Both the position numbers and the translations under genes were made by a program. The notes beneath the pieces were generated by a model. That model was not told the DNA's origin and ran no database searches. It was given only the letters and a program-made list of their open reading frames with translations. Source: Pseudomonas asplenii (GTDB lineage Bacteria; Pseudomonadota; Gammaproteobacteria; Pseudomonadales; Pseudomonadaceae). Taken from it: a stretch of DNA of 64,000 bases. Position 1 is the first letter of the stretch. Each line of letters begins with the position of its first letter. Shown here piece by piece: positions 46,113-56,084 of the stretch. Location: positions 620,001 to 684,000 of the forward strand of contig NZ_LT629777.1 in the NCBI RefSeq assembly GCF_900105475.1. The letters run 5' to 3'.

Positions 46113-47651
46113 TCACATCAACGACTTGCGATTGAAATGCCGCAGGCGCAAGCCCATCAGCAGCAGCATCCCGAAGTAGGCCACCACACCCGCCACCACC
46201 AGGGCACCCAGCCGCAGGAACCGTTCGAACATGCCCCCCTGATCCCAGGCTGGCATTACGTGCATCAGCCCCAGCAATACTGCCGACATCACCACCACGG
46301 CGACCACCAGCTTCAGGAGATACATCCCCCAGCCGGCCTGCGCCACGAACAGTTTCTGCCGGCGCAGTTGCCAGAACAGCAGGCCGGCATTGAGGCAGGC
46401 ACCGCCGCTGATGGCCAGCGCCAACCCCGCATGGGCCAGGGGGCCGATCAGCACCAGATTGAGCAGTTGGGTGACGGCCAGGGTAAAGATCGCGATCTTT
46501 ACCGGGGTGCGAATGTTCTGTTGCGCATAAAACCCCGGCGCCAGCACCTTGATCATGATGATCCCCAACAGGCCGACCGAGTAGGCGATCAGCGCCCGCT
46601 GAGTCATGGAGGCATCAAAGGCGCTGAACTGACCATACTGGAACAGGGAGACCGTCAAGGGCTCGGAAAGAATCGCCAGCGCCAGCGAACACGGCAAGAC
46701 CAGCACGAAACACAGGCGCAGCCCCCAATCGAGGATGCGCGAGTATTCATGGCGATCCTTGCTGGCGTAGGTCTTGGACAGGATCGGCAACAGGATGGTC
46801 CCCAGCGCCACACCCAATACCCCGGAAGGCAATTCCATCAGACGGTCGGCGTAATACATCCACGACACCGAACCCGCCATCAGGAACGAAGCGAAGATGG
46901 TATTGATGATCAGTGAAATCTGGCTGACCGAGACCCCGAGAATCGCTGGCAGCATCTGCTTCATCACCCGCCACACCCCGCTGTCGCGCAGGTTGAGGCG
47001 TGGCAGCACCAGCATGCCGATCTTCTTCAGGTGCGGCAGTTGATAGAGCAACTGCGCCAGGCCACCGGCGAGCACCGCCCAACCGAGCGCCATCACCGGC
47101 GGATCGAAATAAGGCGTCAGGAACAGGGCGAAGATGATCATGCTGAGGTTCAGCAGGGTCGGCACGAACGCCGGCACCGAGAAGCGGTTCCAGGTGTTGA
47201 GGATCGCCCCGGCCAGCGACGACAGTGAGATCAGTAATATATAAGGAAAGGTCACCCGCAACAGGTCGGAAGTCAGCCTGAATTTCTCCGGCGTATCGGC
47301 GAACCCTGGCGCCGTCGCCCAGATCACCCAGGGGGCAGCGAGCATGCCCAGCGCGGTCACCAGCGTCAGTACCAGGGTCAGCAGGCCGCTGACATAGGCA
47401 ATGAAAGTGCGTGTCGCTTCATCGCCCTGCTGGCTTTTGTACTCCGCCAGAATGGGAACGAATGCCTGGGAAAAAGCCCCCTCGGCGAAGATTCGCCGCA
47501 GCAGATTGGGCAATTTGAAGGCAATGAAGAAGGCATCCGTCGCCATTCCGGCACCAAAGGCACGGGCAATAATGGTATCGCGCACGAAACCCAGCACCCG
47601 GGAGAGCATCGTGATAGAGCTGACGGCGGCCAACGACTTGAGCAGATTCAT
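46113..47651 (-). CDS. murJ: Lipid II flippase MurJ
   Basis: Polytopic MOP-superfamily flippase that moves lipid II across the inner membrane. The 512-residue product has about 14 helices, with the conserved start [21 protein letters not shown] and the [13 protein letters not shown] region. It lies upstream of ribF and is divergent from rpsT. Bases 47652-47738 form an open extension without start-site support. Confidence 0.96.
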   Translation of the reverse strand: MNLLKSLAAVSSITMLSRVLGFVRDTIIARAFGAGMATDAFFIAFKLPNLLRRIFAEGAFSQAFVPILAEYKSQQGDEATRTFIAYVSGLLTLVLTLVTALGMLAAPWVIWATAPGFADTPEKFRLTSDLLRVTFPYILLISLSSLAGAILNTWNRFSVPAFVPTLLNLSMIIFALFLTPYFDPPVMALGWAVLAGGLAQLLYQLPHLKKIGMLVLPRLNLRDSGVWRVMKQMLPAILGVSVSQISLIINTIFASFLMAGSVSWMYYADRLMELPSGVLGVALGTILLPILSKTYASKDRHEYSRILDWGLRLCFVLVLPCSLALAILSEPLTVSLFQYGQFSAFDASMTQRALIAYSVGLLGIIMIKVLAPGFYAQQNIRTPVKIAIFTLAVTQLLNLVLIGPLAHAGLALAISGGACLNAGLLFWQLRRQKLFVAQAGWGMYLLKLVVAVVVMSAVLLGLMHVMPAWDQGGMFERFLRLGALVVAGVVAYFGMLLLMGLRLRHFNRKSLM

Positions 47652-47822
47652 TGAAAGATTGTGCGCCTTTGGATAAAGAACAGGCGAAATGATCCGCCCG
47701 GCTGTGCGATACTCCGCGCCGCAACAGCGCAGAGCCAAAGTTCGCGAGTTTACAGGTCGTAGGCCGGAAAGAAATATCCCGGTGTTACGTACCTACCACT
47801 CAGCGGAGCACATCGTTCGCCC

Positions 47823-47851
47823 TTGACAAGACTTCAACTCATCGGCATGAT
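47823..47851 (+). promoter_or_regulatory. Promoter of rpsT
   Basis: A perfect TTGACA at 47823-47828, a 17-bp spacer and CATGAT at 47846-47851. The start site is about 45 bases before the GTG start of rpsT. Confidence 0.65.
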
Positions 47852-47904
47852 TCGCGGCCTATTTTGTTTGCTATTCCCTAAAAAGTCTTTCGAGGAGCTC
47901 GACG

Positions 47905-48177
47905 GTGGCCAACTCACCTTCCGCCAAAAAACGTGCTAAACAGGCTGAGAAGCGTCGCAGCCACAACGCCAGCCTGCGTTCCATGGTTCGTACCTACATC
48001 AAGAACGTAGTTAAAGCCATCGACGCAAAAGACGCTGCCAAAGCACAAGCCGCCTACGTTCTGGCCGTGCCTGTTATCGACCGTATGGCCGATAAAGGCA
48101 TCATCCACAAGAACAAGGCCGCTCGTCATAAGAGCCGTCTGAATGGCCACATCAAGGCCCTGGCTGTTGCTGCCTAA
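47905..48177 (+). CDS. rpsT: 30S ribosomal protein S20
   Basis: A basic 90-residue helical protein that binds 16S rRNA early in 30S assembly. It begins at GTG (a weak non-ATG start is usual for rpsT and allows autoregulation), with CGAGGAG eight bases upstream. It is monocistronic with its own promoter and a perfect terminator. Confidence 0.98.
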   Translation: MANSPSAKKRAKQAEKRRSHNASLRSMVRTYIKNVVKAIDAKDAAKAQAAYVLAVPVIDRMADKGIIHKNKAARHKSRLNGHIKALAVAA

Positions 48178-48191
48178 GCAACAAGCCTGCT

Positions 48192-48219
48192 AAAAAACCG
48201 ACCCTAGGGTCGGTTTTTT
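48192..48219. terminator. Rho-independent terminator of rpsT
   Basis: AAAAAACCGACCCT / AGGGTCGGTTTTTT is a perfect 28-bp palindrome, 15 bases after rpsT. It could also act against minus-strand transcription. Confidence 0.92.
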
Positions 48220-48256
48220 ATTGCCTGCGATTCAGCCCTTGCGGCGACCCGACCCC

Positions 48257-48343
48257 GTAAGAGCAGGACTTGCCCGCGAAAGCGACCTCATCAACGATGC
48301 AAGGCTCAAGAGCCTATTCGCGGGCAAGCCCGGCTCCTACACA
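48257..48343. repeat. REP-type inverted pair (REPIN-like) between rpsT and creA
   Basis: A left arm with GAGCAGGACTTGCCCGCGAA and a right arm with TTCGCGGGCAAGCCCGGCTCC face each other across about 40 bases. The sequence matches the common P. fluorescens-group REP signature (GTAGGAGC...GGCTTGCCCGCGA). Confidence 0.85.
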
Positions 48344-48392
48344 GGGAGTGTCCAACGCCTCGGCAAGCCAGGGCGCGCACCACCTCTGCAAA

Positions 48393-48854
48393 TTACCGAT
48401 TTGGCCAAGGCAGAATCGGAATCGCCGTCACCGCGTTCTGCGGACTACCCTCGATCAGGCGGTCGCTATAGACCAGATACACCAGGGTATTGCGCTTCTT
48501 GTCGAGGAAACGCACCACCTGCATGGTCTTGAACACCAGCGAGGTACGCTCCTTGAACACCTCTTCGCCATCCTTGAGCTCACCACTGAAGCGGATTGCG
48601 CCCACCTGACGACAGGCAATCGAGGCCTCGGCACGATCCTCTGCCAACCCCAGACCGCCCTTCAAGCCACCAGTCTTGGCGCGCGACAGATAGCAGGTCA
48701 CCCCCTCGACCTTCGGATCATCGAAAGCCTCGACCACGATCCGGTCATTCGGCCCGACAAACTTGAACACCGTGGATACCTGACCGATCTCCTCGGCCGA
48801 CGCCAGCAACGGCAACGCCAGGAACAACCCGAACAATCCTTTTGCCAATCCCAT
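48393..48854 (-). CDS. creA: CreA family periplasmic protein
   Basis: A 153-residue exported protein of the CreA family. The signal peptide is [19 protein letters not shown], cleaved near residue 20. The conserved core includes [19 protein letters not shown] with two cysteines (VTCYL, IACRQ) that can form a disulfide. ATG at 48854 has GAGGG eight bases upstream; GTG at 48860 is the alternative. The function is unknown. It follows proB on the minus strand. Confidence 0.9.
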   Translation of the reverse strand: MGLAKGLFGLFLALPLLASAEEIGQVSTVFKFVGPNDRIVVEAFDDPKVEGVTCYLSRAKTGGLKGGLGLAEDRAEASIACRQVGAIRFSGELKDGEEVFKERTSLVFKTMQVVRFLDKKRNTLVYLVYSDRLIEGSPQNAVTAIPILPWPNR

Positions 48855-48874
48855 GCCCACTACCCTCGAATCCG

Positions 48875-49993
48875 TTACACCAGAATAAGATTGTCGCGAT
48901 GAACCAGCTCCGGCTCCGCCATATACCCCAACAGGCCGACAATGGCATCCGACGACTGCCCAATGATCTTCTGCGCCTCGAGCGCACTGTAGTTGGCCAG
49001 CCCGCGAGCGATCTCACGACCGTCCGGCGCCACACACACCACCATCTCGCCACGACGGAAACTGCCTTGAACCCGCTTGACCCCCACGGGCAGCAGGCTC
49101 TTGTGATCCCGCGCCAGGGCATTGACCGCCCCCTCGTCGAGCACCAGGGTGCCACGGGTCTGCAGATGCCCGGCCAGCCACTGCTTGCGCGCAGCCAGCA
49201 TACCGCGCTCCGGCGATAGCAGAGTACCGATACGCTCACCTGCCTTGAGGCGGTCCAGCACCCGCTCCAGACGACCGCCCACGATAATGGTGTGCGCCCC
49301 CGAACGTGCCGCCAGCCGCGCCGCACGCAGCTTGGTCTGCATACCGCCACGCCCCAGAGCGCCGCCGGTACCACCCGCAACTGCATCCAGCGCCGGATCG
49401 TCGGCCCGAGCCTCATAGATCAGCTGGGCATCGGGATTGTTGCGCGGATCGGCATCGAACATACCGTCGCGATCCGTCAGGATCACCAGCAGATCGGCCT
49501 CCACCAGGTTGGCCACCAGCGCCGCCAGGGTATCGTTGTCACCGAAGCGAATCTCATCGGTGACCACCGTGTCGTTCTCGTTGATCACCGGAATGACCTT
49601 GAGCTCCACCAGCGCCCGCAAGGTGCTGCGGGCATTGAGGTAGCGCTTGCGGTCGGACAGGTCGTCGTGAGTCAGCAGAATCTGCGCGGTATGGCGATCA
49701 TGCTCGGCAAAGCTCGATTCCCAGGCCTGCACCAGCCCCATCTGACCGATAGCCGCAGCAGCCTGCAACTCATGCATGGCACTCGGTCGCGCGGTCCAGC
49801 CAAGCCGACTCATGCCCGCAGCCACCGCACCGGACGACACCAGCACCAGCTCCACGCCGGCCTCGTGCAAGGCCACCATCTGCTCAACCCAGACTCCCAT
49901 CGCCGCGCGATCCAGCCCCTTGCCGTCTGCCGTCAGCAGTGCGCTGCCAATCTTGACGACCCAACGCTGCGCACCTGTCACCTTGCTCCGCAT
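48875..49993 (-). CDS. proB: Glutamate 5-kinase
   Basis: First enzyme of proline synthesis: ATP + glutamate to glutamyl-5-phosphate, feedback inhibited by proline. The 372-residue product has an amino-acid kinase domain ([10 protein letters not shown] at the start, [29 protein letters not shown]) and a C-terminal PUA domain (about 280-360). It lies downstream of obg, as in other gamma-proteobacteria. Confidence 0.98.
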   Translation of the reverse strand: MRSKVTGAQRWVVKIGSALLTADGKGLDRAAMGVWVEQMVALHEAGVELVLVSSGAVAAGMSRLGWTARPSAMHELQAAAAIGQMGLVQAWESSFAEHDRHTAQILLTHDDLSDRKRYLNARSTLRALVELKVIPVINENDTVVTDEIRFGDNDTLAALVANLVEADLLVILTDRDGMFDADPRNNPDAQLIYEARADDPALDAVAGGTGGALGRGGMQTKLRAARLAARSGAHTIIVGGRLERVLDRLKAGERIGTLLSPERGMLAARKQWLAGHLQTRGTLVLDEGAVNALARDHKSLLPVGVKRVQGSFRRGEMVVCVAPDGREIARGLANYSALEAQKIIGQSSDAIVGLLGYMAEPELVHRDNLILV

Positions 49994-50073
49994 GATCTTC
50001 CAACCTTTGCCAGCGAGCAGCGCGACCGAGCGCCACTCACGCGATTATGTGATTTACGTGTTACGGATACCAA

Positions 50074-50097
50074 AACGCCGCTCGAGAGAGCGGCGTT
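50074..50097 (-). terminator. Terminator hairpin between obg and proB
   Basis: AACGCCGCTC-TCTC-GAGCGGCGTT on the minus strand is a perfect 10-bp stem followed by only a short T-run (TTTT within GTTTTGG), 17 bases after the obg stop. It may attenuate transcription into proB. Confidence 0.65.
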
Positions 50098-50114
50098 CTA
50101 GTTTACCGAATGAA

Positions 50115-51353
<1,239 letters not shown>

Positions 51354-51483
51354 TCACCAGGACGAGCCGATAGAAATCAAGACATAAGACTCTTGCAAAG
51401 ATGAGCGCAGCGCTACCAACCTACCCGCGAAACCAACGCCGGGCCCATGCAAACAGCTTTGCAAGAGACTCACCCCACAAACG

Positions 51484-51510
51484 AAAAAGCCCCGTCGCAA
51501 GACAGGGCTT
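51484..51510 (-). terminator. Rho-independent terminator of rplU-rpmA
   Basis: On the minus strand, AAGCCCTGTC-TTGC-GACGGGGCTT followed by TTT, 18 bases after the rpmA stop. This separates the ribosomal protein transcript from obg. Confidence 0.85.
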
Positions 51511-51527
51511 CTCCAGCATTGCCGCGA

Positions 51528-51785
51528 TTAAGCCGCGACGACGCTCACGTAACGACGACCGAAGGCGCCTTTGACTTCGAACTTGATCACGCCTTCGACT
51601 TTAGCGAACAGGGTGTGATCTTTGCCCATGCCAACGCCGTAACCAGCGTGGAACTGGGTGCCGCGCTGACGCACGATGATGTTGCCCGCTTTGATAGCCT
51701 GGCCGCCATACATCTTCACGCCAAGGCGTTTGGCTTCTGAGTCGCGACCGTTACGGGTACTACCACCAGCTTTTTTGTGTGCCAT
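51528..51785 (-). CDS. rpmA: 50S ribosomal protein L27
   Basis: An 85-residue basic protein beginning [16 protein letters not shown], whose N-terminal tail reaches the peptidyl transferase centre. There is no Firmicute-type N-terminal extension. It is second in rplU-rpmA, 34 bases after rplU. Confidence 0.98.
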   Translation of the reverse strand: MAHKKAGGSTRNGRDSEAKRLGVKMYGGQAIKAGNIIVRQRGTQFHAGYGVGMGKDHTLFAKVEGVIKFEVKGAFGRRYVSVVAA

Positions 51786-51819
51786 GAGTTCAATTCTCCA
51801 AAAAGGGGATTAGGCTGAA

Positions 51820-52134
51820 TTAAGCCTGAATACCGGTGATTTTGATCTCGGTGTACCACTGACGGTGGCCCATACGCTTCATGTGGTGCTTACGACGACG
51901 GAACTTGATGATGCGGACTTTATCGTGACGACCTTGGGAGATCACTTCAGCCACAACGGTAGCGCCAGCAACAACTGGAGCGCCGATGTTCACGTCATCG
52001 CCATTGGCGACCAACAGAACGCGATCAAAGGTAACGGATTCGCCAGTGGCGACTTCCAGCTTTTCGATCTTCAGGTATTCACCTGGGGCGACTTTGTACT
52101 GCTTGCCGCCGGTAACGATTACTGCGTAAGACAT
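51820..52134 (-). CDS. rplU: 50S ribosomal protein L21
   Basis: A 104-residue ribosomal protein with [21 protein letters not shown] at the start and the C-terminal signature [24 protein letters not shown] at 52134 is chosen; the upstream open frame to 52296 lacks start-site support. It is divergent from ispB across a 378-bp region. Confidence 0.98.
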   Translation of the reverse strand: MSYAVIVTGGKQYKVAPGEYLKIEKLEVATGESVTFDRVLLVANGDDVNIGAPVVAGATVVAEVISQGRHDKVRIIKFRRRKHHMKRMGHRQWYTEIKITGIQA

Positions 52135-52512
52135 GGTATTTCTCCGATAATCCTGCTCACCCAGCGCTTTATAGGTAAAGGTATTGGCTGGCATGGCTGC
52201 ATGGGGCTGGAACGGCCCAAGTGCAATTGCGTAAGGCAGGTGCTGCCCAGGAAGTTCAGGGTGCGCGATTGTACGCAAGCCGCTGGCTCCTTGCAAGTGG
52301 ATCGCAGGCGCTGTGAAAGCGTAGCGAGCGAAGAGAAGACAAGGAAAAAGCAGGCGAGGAAGCGGAGTTTAGGGGCCTAAATGAGCATTCCGAGCCTGCT
52401 TTTGACGCAGGATTATCGAGCGCAGTAGCTTTCACAGTGCCTGAGGCTGCCTTGACAGGCCTTACCCCCCGCCCTAGCATGCCGCGCAACCCTTCTGGAG
52501 CGACTCTCGCTG
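52135..52512. other. Divergent intergenic region rplU / ispB with nested inverted repeat
   Basis: This 378-bp gap contains the leader and promoter of rplU on the minus strand, a 135-bp nested inverted-repeat element at 52307-52441, and about 70 bases before ispB that should hold its promoter (TTGACA at 52452 is a candidate -35). No coding gene is supported. Confidence 0.65.
52307..52441. repeat. 135-bp nested inverted-repeat element
   Basis: The ends GGCGCTGTGAAAGC and GCTTTCACAGTGCC pair at 13 of 14 positions. Inside, AAAAGCAGGC (52346-52355) pairs with GCCTGCTTTT (52394-52403), and the centre TTTAGG-GG-CCTAAA closes the structure. The whole element can fold as one long interrupted hairpin. 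It looks like a non-coding repeat or MITE-like element, or a structured RNA; the class is not identified. Confidence 0.7.
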
Positions 52513-53481
52513 ATGCAACCCCAAGCTTTCTACCGCGCGGTGGCGGACGATTTTAGCGCCGTCGATGGCATCATCAAGAAGCAACTGACTTCGCGGGTGC
52601 CGCTGGTCTCGAAAATCGGTGACTACATCACCTCGGCCGGGGGCAAGCGCCTGCGTCCTTTATTGGTGTTGCTGAGCGGCAAGGCCCTCGGTCGTGAAGG
52701 CGACGACCTGCGCCTGCTGGCGGCAACCATCGAGTTCCTGCACACCGCAACCCTGCTGCATGACGACGTGGTCGACATGTCCGGCATGCGCCGTGGTCGC
52801 TCCACCGCCAATGCCATGTGGGGCAACGCCCCCAGCGTGCTGGTCGGCGACTTCCTCTATTCGCGCTCCTTCGAGATGATGGTCGAACTGGGCTCGATGC
52901 CCGTGATGAAGATCCTCTCCCAGGCCACCCGCATCATCGCCGAAGGCGAAGTGCTGCAGTTGTCCAAGGTCCGCGACGCCAGTACCACCGAAGAAACCTA
53001 CATGGAAGTCATCCGCGGCAAGACCGCGATGCTCTTCGAAGCCTCGACCCACAGCGCCGCCGTCCTCTGCGGAGCGACCCCGGAACAGGCCGAAGCCCTG
53101 CGCACCTTTGGCGATCACCTGGGCGTGGCCTTCCAACTGGTCGACGACCTGCTGGACTACAAGGGCGACGCCGAAACCCTGGGCAAGAACGTCGGTGACG
53201 ACCTCGCCGAAGGCAAGCCGACCCTGCCGCTGATCTACACCATGCGCGAAGGCACACCGGAACAGGCCGCCCTGGTTCGCCAGGCGATCCAGAAAGGCGG
53301 GATCGAAGACCTCGAAAGCATCCGCGCCGCCGTGGAAGCTTCGGGCTCCTTGCAATACACCGCGCAACTGGCCCGTGACTACGTCGCTCGCGCCATTGCC
53401 TGCCTGGAAGCACTGCCAGCCAGCGAGTACCGCGATGCCCTGGTCGAGCTGAGCGAGTTCGCCGTCGCCCGTACCCACTGA
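52513..53481 (+). CDS. ispB: Octaprenyl/nonaprenyl diphosphate synthase
   Basis: Trans-prenyl chain elongating enzyme that makes the ubiquinone side chain from IPP and farnesyl diphosphate. The 322-residue product has the first aspartate-rich motif LLHDDVVDMSGMRRG (about 80) and the second VDDLLDYKGD (about 208). It is divergent from rplU, a conserved arrangement. Confidence 0.97.
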   Translation: MQPQAFYRAVADDFSAVDGIIKKQLTSRVPLVSKIGDYITSAGGKRLRPLLVLLSGKALGREGDDLRLLAATIEFLHTATLLHDDVVDMSGMRRGRSTANAMWGNAPSVLVGDFLYSRSFEMMVELGSMPVMKILSQATRIIAEGEVLQLSKVRDASTTEETYMEVIRGKTAMLFEASTHSAAVLCGATPEQAEALRTFGDHLGVAFQLVDDLLDYKGDAETLGKNVGDDLAEGKPTLPLIYTMREGTPEQAALVRQAIQKGGIEDLESIRAAVEASGSLQYTAQLARDYVARAIACLEALPASEYRDALVELSEFAVARTH

Positions 53482-53493
53482 CAAGCCGCCCCT

Positions 53494-53566
53494 GGCAGGA
53501 GCGTGGCTTGCCCGCGAATGGGCCTTGGGGCCGCCGAAAGCTTCGCGGACAAGCCTCGCTCCTGCA
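53494..53566. repeat. REP-type inverted pair downstream of ispB
   Basis: Left arm GGCAGGAGCGTGGCTTGCCC followed by GCGAA; right arm TTCGCGGACAAGCCTCGCTCCTGC. They are inverted across about 24 bases and belong to the same REP class as 48257-48343. Confidence 0.85.
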
Positions 53567-53603
53567 GACGTCCGCGACGCCCCCTTTCGCCGATAAAACC
53601 CTA

Positions 53604-53609
53604 TATAAT
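53604..53609 (+). promoter_or_regulatory. -10 element of the yjdM-like gene
   Basis: A perfect TATAAT 38 bases before the GTG start. I find no good -35 at 16-18 bp (CCCCTT). Confidence 0.5.
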
Positions 53610-53646
53610 GTGCGCTTTTAGCCTTCCCTGAACCTGAGGAGCCCTA

Positions 53647-53988
53647 GTGAGCACGTTGCCACCCTGCCCCAAATGCAATTCCGAATTCACCTACGAAGAT
53701 GGCGTCCAACTGGTCTGCCCCGAGTGCGCCCATGAGTGGTCCGCTAGTGGCGAAGCTGAAGCCGCATCCGACGACAGCGTGAAAAAGGATTCTGTGGGCA
53801 ACATTCTCCAGGACGGCGACACCATCACCGTGATCAAGGACCTCAAGGTCAAGGGCACCTCGCTGGTGGTCAAGGTCGGCACCAAGGTCAAGAACATCCG
53901 CCTGTGCGACGGCGATCACGATATCGATTGCAAGATCGACGGCATCGGCCCGATGAAACTCAAGTCGGAATTCGTCAGGAAAGCCTGA
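53647..53988 (+). CDS. yjdM: YjdM/PhnA family zinc-ribbon protein
   Basis: A 113-residue cytoplasmic protein with an N-terminal zinc ribbon (CPKC ... CPEC, residues 8-30) and a PhnA-type SH3-like C-terminal domain ([18 protein letters not shown] ... ). The start is GTG at 53647 with CTGAGGAG upstream. Despite the historical name PhnA it is not phosphonoacetate hydrolase. The function is unknown. Confidence 0.93.
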   Translation: MSTLPPCPKCNSEFTYEDGVQLVCPECAHEWSASGEAEAASDDSVKKDSVGNILQDGDTITVIKDLKVKGTSLVVKVGTKVKNIRLCDGDHDIDCKIDGIGPMKLKSEFVRKA

Positions 53989-54170
53989 GCCGACACGGCG
54001 CTGGCGATCAGGCCCAAAGCCTTGTCGCCGGCAGCCCGGAGCGCCCTTTCGGCATCATCCGCAGGCATATCCGCCTGACACTGCATCCCCCACCTACACC
54101 CGATCCCTTGTCCCCAGACAAATTCCCCACACAAAAAAACAGGAATCCGCCAATAGGCACTTGCTATTAT

Positions 54171-54192
54171 TTGAATAAGAATTATTCTCATT
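54171..54192. promoter_or_regulatory. Candidate Fur box
   Basis: GAATAAGAATTATTCTCATT contains the inverted repeat GAATAA-GAA-TTATTC and resembles the Fur consensus GATAATGATAATCATTATC. It lies about 25-45 bases before the start of the PA4570-like gene, overlapping where its promoter should be, so repression by iron-Fur is likely. Confidence 0.65.
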
Positions 54193-54216
54193 GAAACCCA
54201 TCAAGGAGATGAGACC

Positions 54217-54474
54217 ATGACTTATTTGATCGATGCCTGGCTGGACCGTCCACACCCTTACCTGCGCATCCTGCATCGGGAAACGGGCGAAGTCTGTGCG
54301 GTACTGGAGGAAGAAGCACTGCATGAACTGCAGGATCAGGGCGACCTGGATGTCAGCAGCCTGAGTTCCAGCGAACCGTTGGTGCTCAAGGAACTGGTGC
54401 GCAACCTGTTTCTGTTCTGTTATGCCCGGGCATTGCGCCCGACGGTGGACATCAACAGCAAGTTGCAGATGTGA
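54217..54474 (+). CDS. PA4570-family small protein, probably iron-regulated
   Basis: An 85-residue acidic protein (MTYLIDAWLDRPHPYLRILH...) without signal peptide, in the Pseudomonas PA4570 family. AAGGAGATGAG precedes the ATG. The palindromic Fur-like site directly upstream suggests induction under iron starvation, which as I recall has been reported for PA4570. The LHR/ETGEV...LEEEALHEL segment suggests a compact alpha/beta fold. The function is unknown. Confidence 0.87.
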   Translation: MTYLIDAWLDRPHPYLRILHRETGEVCAVLEEEALHELQDQGDLDVSSLSSSEPLVLKELVRNLFLFCYARALRPTVDINSKLQM

Positions 54475-54517
54475 ACATCATCCATTTTCACACCGCAGCC
54501 TCTGTGAAAGCAGGCCT

Positions 54518-54611
54518 TGTGGGAGCACACGGTGCTACGATCCGGTTGATCCGCGAGTAGGCCATCAGCCCATCGCGGACCAGTCGGATCGCCACACCGC
54601 CTGCTCCTACA
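54518..54611. repeat. Long REP-like inverted repeat of a second class
   Basis: A 39-base left arm starting TGTGGGAGCACACGGTG and ending GATCCGCGA, and the inverse complement starting TGTAGGAGCAGGCGGTG and ending GGTCCGCGA, match at roughly three quarters of positions around a 16-base loop. The inner part (GATCCG-x-TG-x-TCCGCGA) differs from the CTTGCCCGCGA class seen elsewhere here. It also lies where a terminator for two convergent genes would be. Confidence 0.75.
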
Positions 54612-54616
54612 GCGCG

Positions 54617-55234
54617 TTACAGGACGGCGAGCAGCTCGACGTCGAATACCAGCACGCTGTGTGGCGGGATGCTGCCAACGCCCTGGGCGCCGTAAGCCAG
54701 CTCGCTCGGCACGTACAGACGCCATTTGCTGCCGGCGTTCATCAGTTGCAGTGCTTCGGTCCAACCGGCGATCACGCCGCCTACCGGGAATTCGGCTGGC
54801 TGGCCACGCTCGTAGGAGCTGTCGAACACGGAACCGTCGATCAGGGTACCGTGGTAGTGAGTGCGCACGGTGTCCTCACGGCTCGGCTTGGCGCCGTCGC
54901 CCTGAGTCAGCACTTCGAACTGCAGGCCCGACGCCAGGGTGGTGATACCGTCACGCTTGGCGTTTTCAGCCAGGAATGCCAGGCCGGCACCCGCTGCGGC
55001 TTCAGCCTTGGCGGCCGCTTCGGCCTGCATGATTTCACGGATGACCTTGAAGCTGGCGGACAGCTCTTCCTGGCCAACACGGCTTTGCTGACCGTTGAAC
55101 GCATCGGTCAGGCCCACCAGGATCGCGTCCAGGCTCACGCCAGGTGGCGGGTTGTCACGCAGCTGGTCGCCCAACTGACGGCCAATGCCGTAGCTGACGC
55201 GGGTTTCGTCGGTGGACAGATTTACTTCGGACAT
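54617..55234 (-). CDS. fklB: FKBP-type peptidyl-prolyl isomerase FklB
   Basis: A 205-residue isomerase with an N-terminal dimerising helical domain (1-90, FKBP_N) and a C-terminal FKBP domain (95-205) with VRTHYHGTLIDGSVFDSSYERG and GWTEALQLMNAGSKW. It has no signal peptide, so it is cytoplasmic as in E. coli FklB. It converges with the PA4570-like gene. Confidence 0.95.
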   Translation of the reverse strand: MSEVNLSTDETRVSYGIGRQLGDQLRDNPPPGVSLDAILVGLTDAFNGQQSRVGQEELSASFKVIREIMQAEAAAKAEAAAGAGLAFLAENAKRDGITTLASGLQFEVLTQGDGAKPSREDTVRTHYHGTLIDGSVFDSSYERGQPAEFPVGGVIAGWTEALQLMNAGSKWRLYVPSELAYGAQGVGSIPPHSVLVFDVELLAVL

Positions 55235-55368
55235 GACACTGCTCCGCTATGGGTCTGCTCTGGAAAACACCCTGAAGCTGGCATTTTCCCTCGCGCCCGG
55301 AACCAAAAAGGGCCAGCAGACTAGCACAGAAGCACGCGGGGTTAGCAGCCTCCAGCCCAGAAACGATA

Positions 55369-55398
55369 CCGCCCGTGCGTTTCACAACGCACGGGCGG
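55369..55398 (-). terminator. Terminator-like hairpin between UPF0114 gene and fklB
   Basis: CCGCCCGTGCG / CGCACGGGCGG is a perfect 11-bp stem with an 8-base loop, 26 bases after the UPF0114 gene stop. The minus strand continues TATCGTTTC, a weak T-run. Confidence 0.65.
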
Positions 55399-55423
55399 TG
55401 CAGGTCGGCTGAACAGCCAGGGA

Positions 55424-55912
55424 TCAATGCTTGGTGACTTTATCCAGATACCCCATGGCGAACGCCGATACCACGAACGTCATGTGAATGATCACATACC
55501 ACTGCAAATGCACCGGATCGACATTCTTGGCGTCCATGAACACGCGCAACAGGTGAATCGAGGAAATTGCCACGATGGAAGCCGCCACTTTCATCTTCAG
55601 CGAGGTGGAGTCCATCTTGCCCAGCCAGCTGAGCTTCTCCTTGTCATCGGCGATGTCCAACTGGGAAACGAAGTTTTCGTAGCCGGACATCATCACCATC
55701 ACCAGCAGCCCGCCCACCAGCGCCATGTCGATCATCGACAGCAGCACCAGGATCAGTTCCGACTCGGCCATGGAAAACACGTTGGGGATAACGTGAAACA
55801 CTTCCTGGAAGAACTTCAGTGCCAGGGCCAGCAGTCCCAGGGACAGCCCGAAGTAGATCGGGGCCAGGAGCCAGCGCGAGGCATACATCGCATTTTCGAT
55901 AAACCGTTCCAT
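55424..55912 (-). CDS. UPF0114 / TIGR00645 family membrane protein
   Basis: A 162-residue protein with four membrane helices (about 10-30, 45-75, 105-125, 135-155) of the YqhA/UPF0114 family. Characteristic parts are [20 protein letters not shown] and the internal [26 protein letters not shown] at 55912 is used; a GTG three codons upstream is possible. The function is unknown. Confidence 0.92.
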   Translation of the reverse strand: MERFIENAMYASRWLLAPIYFGLSLGLLALALKFFQEVFHVIPNVFSMAESELILVLLSMIDMALVGGLLVMVMMSGYENFVSQLDIADDKEKLSWLGKMDSTSLKMKVAASIVAISSIHLLRVFMDAKNVDPVHLQWYVIIHMTFVVSAFAMGYLDKVTKH

Positions 55913-56084
55913 GAATCTCACACATCGCCTGAAAATGGCGCTGAGTATACCAGCGCCTCAACCAGAGAGAAAAAGCCTGCGCCAAACACCTCGTTCAACA
56001 GGAGGACAGCTGCGAACGCATGTTTTTCTGCTAGTGTCGGCATCAATGACATTGCGCACGTACTGTGGACAGGAAAACTGAACA

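Noticed and set aside
53647..53988. Phosphonoacetate hydrolase (PhnA)
   Set aside because: The family shares only the historical name; this is a small zinc-ribbon protein without hydrolase residues.
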